This document shows, in pieces, positions 8,775 to 12,079 of a stretch of 12,079 nucleotides of DNA. Each line of letters starts with the position of its first letter. The stretch's first letter is position 1. The DNA lies in the NCBI GenBank assembly GCA_001310555.1, contig BAXO01000127.1, forward strand, positions 1-12,079, written 5' to 3'. Below the pieces are notes generated by a model. That model made no database searches and had not been told where the DNA came from. It saw only the letters and a program-made list of their open reading frames with translations. The stretch comes from Bacillus sp. JCM 19058. GTDB lineage: Bacteria; Bacillota; Bacilli; Bacillales_H; Bacillaceae_D. A program made the translations under genes and the position numbers.

Positions 8775-8823
8775 TTGTGGTTAATATGCTGTTTCAGAAC
8801 CTTAATTTTCAAGATGTGTTCGT

Positions 8824-8844
8824 ACTCAAAAAAAATTTTTGAGT
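8824..8844 (+). other. Perfect A/T-rich hairpin in the dehydrogenase leader
   Basis: ACTCAAAAA (8824-8832) pairs with TTTTTGAGT (8836-8844) around AAA. The stem is 9 bp and mostly A-T, with no T run after it, so it is not a typical terminator. It lies between the operator and the ribosome site and may be an mRNA-end or leader structure, or chance in A/T-rich DNA. Confidence 0.3.
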
Positions 8845-8903
8845 GAGTGTTCATAGAATCAAAATTTAGTAAATTTAACAATTTAACTTAAGAGGTGGTT
8901 CTA

Positions 8904-9941
8904 ATGTCCAAGAAAATGAAGTTCGCAGTTGTCGGTGCGGGGGTTATTTCAGCACTCCACGGAAAAGCAATAGCCGCAAATGAAGAAGCGGAGCTAGTAG
9001 CGATTTGTGATACGGATCAAGAAATGGCGAATGAATTTGCTAAGGAATACTCAGCCCAGAACACATTCACTGACTACGAAACTATGTTTAAGGAAGTAGA
9101 GATTGATATTGTCTCCGTTTGCGTACCGAGTGGACTCCATGCAGAGGTGGCAATTGCTGCAGCTAAGGCAGGGATTCATGTCCTATGTGAAAAGCCGCTT
9201 GATATTTCTGACGAGAAAATGACGGAAATGATTAGCGTCTGTCGTGAAAATCGTGTAAAGCTCGGTGGTGTTTATCAACGTCGCTTGTTAGAGGCGGCAA
9301 TCCTTACTCGGCAAGCGATCCAGGAGGGAAAACTAGGGAAGATTGTTTTAGGCGATGCTTACTTAAAATATTACCGTAGTCCTGACTATTATGCGAGCGC
9401 AGGCTGGCGGGGCACTTGGGAGCTGGATGGAGGTGGTGCGCTAATGAACCAAGGTGTCCATGGAATTGACTTGATTCAATGGATGGTCGGCGAGGTTGAT
9501 TCAGTCTTTGCATATGCGGCTCCATTAGCTCGTAATATTGAGGTTGAAGACACAGCTGTTGTCACAGTGAAGTATAAAAATGGTGCCTTTGGCGTGATTC
9601 AAGGAACAACCTCCGTCTATCCTGGTCAAGAAACGCGATTTGAAATTCATGGAGAAAGAGGCTCGATTATTTTTGGTGATAAAGGCTTTAAACAATGGAA
9701 AATCATTGATAGTGATGAAACGATTCCGAAAGCTGAGGGTGAGGATGGAGGAAGTAGCGATCCGAAGTCGATTTCAAAACGAGGCCATGAAATCTTCGTT
9801 GATGATATCATTGCTGCCGTCCGTGAAGATCGTGAGCCGCTGGTCCCAGGTGAGGAAGCGCGAAAAGCCGTTGATTTAATTCACGCCATTTATGAATCAG
9901 CAAGGTCAGGCAAAGAAGTCAGAGTCAAGGGCTCAATGTAA
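8904..9941 (+). CDS. Gfo/Idh/MocA-family NAD(P)-dependent sugar dehydrogenase
   Basis: Cytoplasmic oxidoreductase of 345 residues, likely acting on a sugar or sugar acid. I choose ATG 8904, 5 bases after AGAGGTGG (8891-8898); the in-frame GTG 8895 lies inside that ribosome site. The N-terminal Rossmann domain has FAVVGAGVISALHG, an acidic end of strand 2 (AICDTD) and CEKPLDIS, whose Lys97 is the family's catalytic lysine. The C-terminal domain has GGGALMNQGVHGIDLIQWM, where His186 is the usual acid/base and Asn182 stands where inositol dehydrogenase has Asp. That Asn variant is seen in many members. Length and both domains are complete and the frame is intact. It heads a three-gene operon with the genes at 9962 and 10877. 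The exact substrate cannot be assigned. Confidence 0.93.
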   Translation: MSKKMKFAVVGAGVISALHGKAIAANEEAELVAICDTDQEMANEFAKEYSAQNTFTDYETMFKEVEIDIVSVCVPSGLHAEVAIAAAKAGIHVLCEKPLDISDEKMTEMISVCRENRVKLGGVYQRRLLEAAILTRQAIQEGKLGKIVLGDAYLKYYRSPDYYASAGWRGTWELDGGGALMNQGVHGIDLIQWMVGEVDSVFAYAAPLARNIEVEDTAVVTVKYKNGAFGVIQGTTSVYPGQETRFEIHGERGSIIFGDKGFKQWKIIDSDETIPKAEGEDGGSSDPKSISKRGHEIFVDDIIAAVREDREPLVPGEEARKAVDLIHAIYESARSGKEVRVKGSM

Positions 9942-9961
9942 GCAGGAAGGGGAGTAGTCAA

Positions 9962-10855
9962 ATGGATGAATTGAAAATTGGAATGATTGGCCTTGATACG
10001 TCCCATGTAGTCGCCTTTACAAAGCTATTAAATCGACCCGAAAATGAGTATCATGTTCCTGGAGGTCGTGTGGTCGTTGCATTTCCTGGCGGATCGCCGG
10101 ACATGGAATTAAGTCATTCGCGGGTTAAAGGGTTTACTGAACAAATGCGTGATAAATTTTCTGTTGAGATCGTTGATTCTCCCAAGGCAGTTGCAGAAAA
10201 GTGTGACGCAATTTTGCTGGAATCAGTCGACGGCAGAGTACACCTTGAGCAATTTCGTGAGATCGCTTCATATGGAAAACCGGTCTTTATCGATAAGCCG
10301 TTTGCTATCAGCTCAAACGATGCATTGGAAATGGTACAGCTTGCCAAACGATATCGTACACCATTAATGAGTGCCTCAGCACTAAGGTGTGCAGAAAATT
10401 TAACAAATACTTTAGCTAAATTGGAGGGCAAAGACATTCTTGGTGCTGATACGTATGGACCGCTTGCTCTCGAAGAGCATCATGGGTTGTTTTGGTATGG
10501 GATCCACACGGCGGAAATGCTTTTTCGGATTCTGGGAAAAGGCTGTAAGCAAGTTACGGTAATCAAAAATGATGACTACGATTTGATTATCGGGGAATGG
10601 AAGGATGGCCGAATGGGTAGCTTGCGTGGGAATCGAAAGGGGAATACCACGTTTGGTACAGCCATTCATCATCAAAAGGGGATTGAATTTGCGAATGTTG
10701 CTGGTAAGCCTTACTATGCCTCCCTGCTTGAAACGATTATGCCATTTTTTCAAACAGGGAAGGCAGATATCCCAATCGATGAAACGGTAGAGATTGTGCG
10801 CTTCCTAGAAGCAGCGAATGAAAGTCGTCGAACTGGGGAAACCGTCGAATTATAG
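9962..10855 (+). CDS. Second, divergent Gfo/Idh/MocA-family oxidoreductase
   Basis: 297 residues; ATG 9962 follows GGAAGGGGAG 21 bases after the previous stop. It is clearly in the family but differs from its neighbour. The N-terminus KIGMIGLDTSHVVAFTKLLN has GLDTSH in place of the usual GxGxxG loop, so cofactor binding may differ. IDKPFA provides the catalytic lysine (Lys112) and EEHHGLFWYGIHTAEMLFR the C-terminal catalytic region with His182. It is shorter than the 330-390 residues common in the family, with no sign of truncation. The pair of dehydrogenases in one operon suggests an oxidation followed by a reduction or a second oxidation on the same sugar, as in inositol-type pathways; this is inference. 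Frame intact. Confidence 0.9.
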   Translation: MDELKIGMIGLDTSHVVAFTKLLNRPENEYHVPGGRVVVAFPGGSPDMELSHSRVKGFTEQMRDKFSVEIVDSPKAVAEKCDAILLESVDGRVHLEQFREIASYGKPVFIDKPFAISSNDALEMVQLAKRYRTPLMSASALRCAENLTNTLAKLEGKDILGADTYGPLALEEHHGLFWYGIHTAEMLFRILGKGCKQVTVIKNDDYDLIIGEWKDGRMGSLRGNRKGNTTFGTAIHHQKGIEFANVAGKPYYASLLETIMPFFQTGKADIPIDETVEIVRFLEAANESRRTGETVEL

Positions 10856-10876
10856 CGCGTAAGGGAGGAAGTGTTC

Positions 10877-11741
10877 ATGCTTGAGAGGTTAGGTGTATTG
10901 ACAGATGAAGTGTCGGAAAATATTGTCGAAGCTTTAGATTGGGCAAGCGCTCAAGAATTGAAGCATGTTGAAATTCGACTCGTGAATGGAGAAAATGTAG
11001 CCGATTTGTCAGATATAGAGCTTGCCGATTTACTCTTTGAGGTCGAAAAGAGGAATCTCTTCATTTCGTGTATCGCTTCGCCGTTATTCAAATGTGCACT
11101 TGATCCAACGAGAGAAGTAGCTTCTGGAGATACATTTGGACAAAAGGAAGAAAGTGTCGAAGCTCACTTTGCAAAGCTCGATCGGATGATTGAGATTTGC
11201 AAACAGCTGCGCACAGATAAGATTCGCATTTTTTCCTTCTGGCGAGAGAAAAACCCGGCCGCACATGAGAAAGAAGTCATTCAGCATTTACAGAGAGCTG
11301 CAAATATAGCAAAAAAAAGCAGGTGTATACCTCTTACTGGAAAATGAGAGCGCTTGTAATGGAGGCTATGCAGCAGAAGTGGCACGAATCGTGCGTCAGG
11401 TGAACTCACCGAATGTTAAGGTTCTTTGGGATCCGGGGAATGAAGTTCATGGTGGTCGTTCCGCGTATCCGGAAGGCTATCAAGCAGTCAAAAAGCTAAT
11501 TGGGCAAGTACATCTAAAGGATGCTTATGTGAATCAGGATGGGCAAGGTGTCTGTGTACCGATCGGTGAAGGAAGAGTGCCTTTTGCTGCGCAATTACAG
11601 GCTTTGCAGCAGAATGGCTACAGGGGCCTGTTCACGATTGAAACACACTACGTCCCTGCAGGAGGAAATGCGATGCAAGGAACGGAAATGACATTGGCTG
11701 GGTTACGAAAGCTCGTGCTGGAAACTGCCAACGAACGGTAG
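10877..11741 (+). pseudogene. Sugar phosphate isomerase/epimerase, AP-endonuclease-2-like TIM barrel (frameshifted as read)
   Basis: Xylose-isomerase-like TIM-barrel enzyme (PF01261), about 287 residues restored. ATG 10877 lies 8 bases after AAGGGAGG (10861-10868), better than GTG 10871. The start LERLGVLTDEVSENIVEALDWA and the HVEIR strand are typical. The four metal ligands of the family are all present once the frame is repaired: Glu155 (LLLENES), Asp185 (LWDPGN), His212 (VHLKD) and Glu255 (FTIETHY). One extra A in A8 at 11311-11318 (needs 7) breaks IAKKAGVYLLLENE, leaving open pieces 10877-11347 and about 11319-11741. It is the last gene of the dehydrogenase operon, 21 bases after the previous stop, and a strong terminator follows. 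Likely isomerises or epimerises the ketosugar made by the dehydrogenases; dehydratase activity is also known in this fold. Confidence 0.87.
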
Positions 11742-11790
11742 AACGGATTTTTTTGCCGGAAATAGAAAAGCAGGAGAGGTGACTCTTGCA

Positions 11791-11833
11791 GCATCCTCAC
11801 GGAGATAGTTGAAACGTGAGGGTGCTTTTTTTT
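11791..11833 (+). terminator. Strong rho-independent terminator of the dehydrogenase operon
   Basis: An 11-bp stem (one G-U pair), GCATCCTCACG (11791-11801) with CGTGAGGGTGC (11815-11825), has a 13-base loop and is followed by eight T residues (11826-11833). It lies 50 bases after the TIM-barrel gene. Confidence 0.92.
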
Positions 11834-11899
11834 AAAAAACGAGTATGTTCACGGTTGTTCAAGAGCACCAATATGACTTGGAAGGGGCTTAAACAGAAG

Positions 11900-12079
11900 A
11901 TGAATGCCAGTATCGAACCTACAGAGAGAAAACAAATTGAAAACCTAATCGTACAGGTGTATGACGATCGGATGCAAATGGGGCAGGCTGCTGGAGTGGC
12001 TATAGCAGCTAAAATGAAAGAATTATTGGCGGAGAAAGAATCGGTTCGCATGATTTTTGGATCAGCACCATCACAAAAT
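11900..12079 (+). CDS. Glucosamine-6-phosphate deaminase/6-phosphogluconolactonase-like protein (5' part only)
   Basis: About 60 codons before the window ends. ATG 11900 gives MNASIEPTERKQIENLIVQV, followed by an N-terminal helix rich in Ala/Met (MQMGQAAGVAIAAKMKELLA) and MIFGSAPSQN. The last strand resembles the phosphate-binding edge of NagB-like proteins, where the MIFA-APSQN form marks the paralogous group found in sugar clusters rather than housekeeping NagB. The start is uncertain: ATG 11873 is in frame but has no ribosome site, while GGAAGGGG lies a long 12 bases before 11900. It sits after a strong terminator, so it would need its own promoter or read-through. If real, it would act on a phosphorylated (amino)sugar. 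Function beyond family is not readable from the fragment. Confidence 0.72.
   Translation, partial: MNASIEPTERKQIENLIVQVYDDRMQMGQAAGVAIAAKMKELLAEKESVRMIFGSAPSQN

Larger units (their letters stand above)
8484..8903. other. Intergenic region between lacI and the dehydrogenase operon
   Basis: About 420 bases without a credible gene. From left to right: an inverted repeat with one mismatch (TTTGAGTATA 8495-8504 / TATATTCAAA 8513-8522), a 7-bp inverted repeat CTTTGCT (8631-8637) / AGCAAAG (8658-8664), the operator at 8759, an A/T hairpin at 8824-8844 and the ribosome site at 8891. I find no convincing promoter next to the operator, nor a clear terminator for lacI. Confidence 0.5.

Noticed and set aside
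8652..8846. A 64-codon open frame between lacI and the dehydrogenase operon
   Set aside because: No ribosome site, no family-like sequence, a GTG-type start in A/T-rich DNA, and it overlaps the operator copy at 8759.
10114..10753. Two reverse-strand open frames of 107 and 113 codons (10114-10437 and 10412-10753)
   Set aside because: They lie opposite the intact second dehydrogenase, have no ribosome sites, and look like antisense shadows of its coding sequence.
1..12079. tRNA, rRNA, CRISPR arrays and complete insertion sequences
   Set aside because: Looked for cloverleaf-like sequence, repeated spacers, transposase-like frames and terminal inverted repeats; none was convincing.

Overview
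The window looks like a carbohydrate-utilisation locus from a low-GC Gram-positive bacterium, probably Bacillaceae or a close relative. The evidence is A/T-rich DNA, strong AGGAGG-type ribosome binding sites, lipoprotein-anchored solute-binding proteins, an LplB/YtcP-type CUT1 sugar importer, a LacI-family regulator and rho-independent terminators. All genes I support lie on the + strand.

Layout. (1) 31-3607: an importer operon of two permeases and a large lipoprotein, closed by a terminator at 3668-3693. (2) 3608-4462: a gene-poor stretch holding a putative promoter, two copies of a LacI-type operator and a long leader. (3) 4463-5670: an intracellular BNR_4-type beta-propeller protein. (4) 5840-7205: a second sugar-binding lipoprotein with no permeases beside it. 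(5) 7441-8483: a LacI-family repressor. (6) 8904-11741: two Gfo/Idh/MocA dehydrogenases and a xylose-isomerase-like TIM-barrel enzyme as a tight operon, closed by a strong terminator at 11791-11833. (7) 11873/11900 to the edge: the start of a glucosamine-6-phosphate deaminase/6-phosphogluconolactonase-like gene, cut by the window.

How it works together (inference). An oligosaccharide is bound by the lipoproteins, imported by the CUT1 permeases with an ATPase encoded elsewhere, cleaved inside the cell by the BNR protein, and converted by NAD(P)-dependent oxidation and isomerisation. Five copies of a motif around AATCGATTACTAAA lie upstream of the BNR gene (two), the second lipoprotein, the lacI gene itself and the dehydrogenase operon. 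This suggests one local regulon under the LacI protein. The importer operon shows no copy, but its upstream region is outside the window.

Reading frames. Six of the nine genes are broken as read, and a seventh has only its last residues scrambled. I count 13 single-base frame changes. Ten are at A or T runs of 6-8 bases (nine gains, one loss). Three look like GGG/CCC read as GG/CC. Restoring them gives full-length family proteins throughout. Homopolymer sequencing error is more likely than real decay, so frame-broken genes are given one span each and typed as pseudogene 'as read'.
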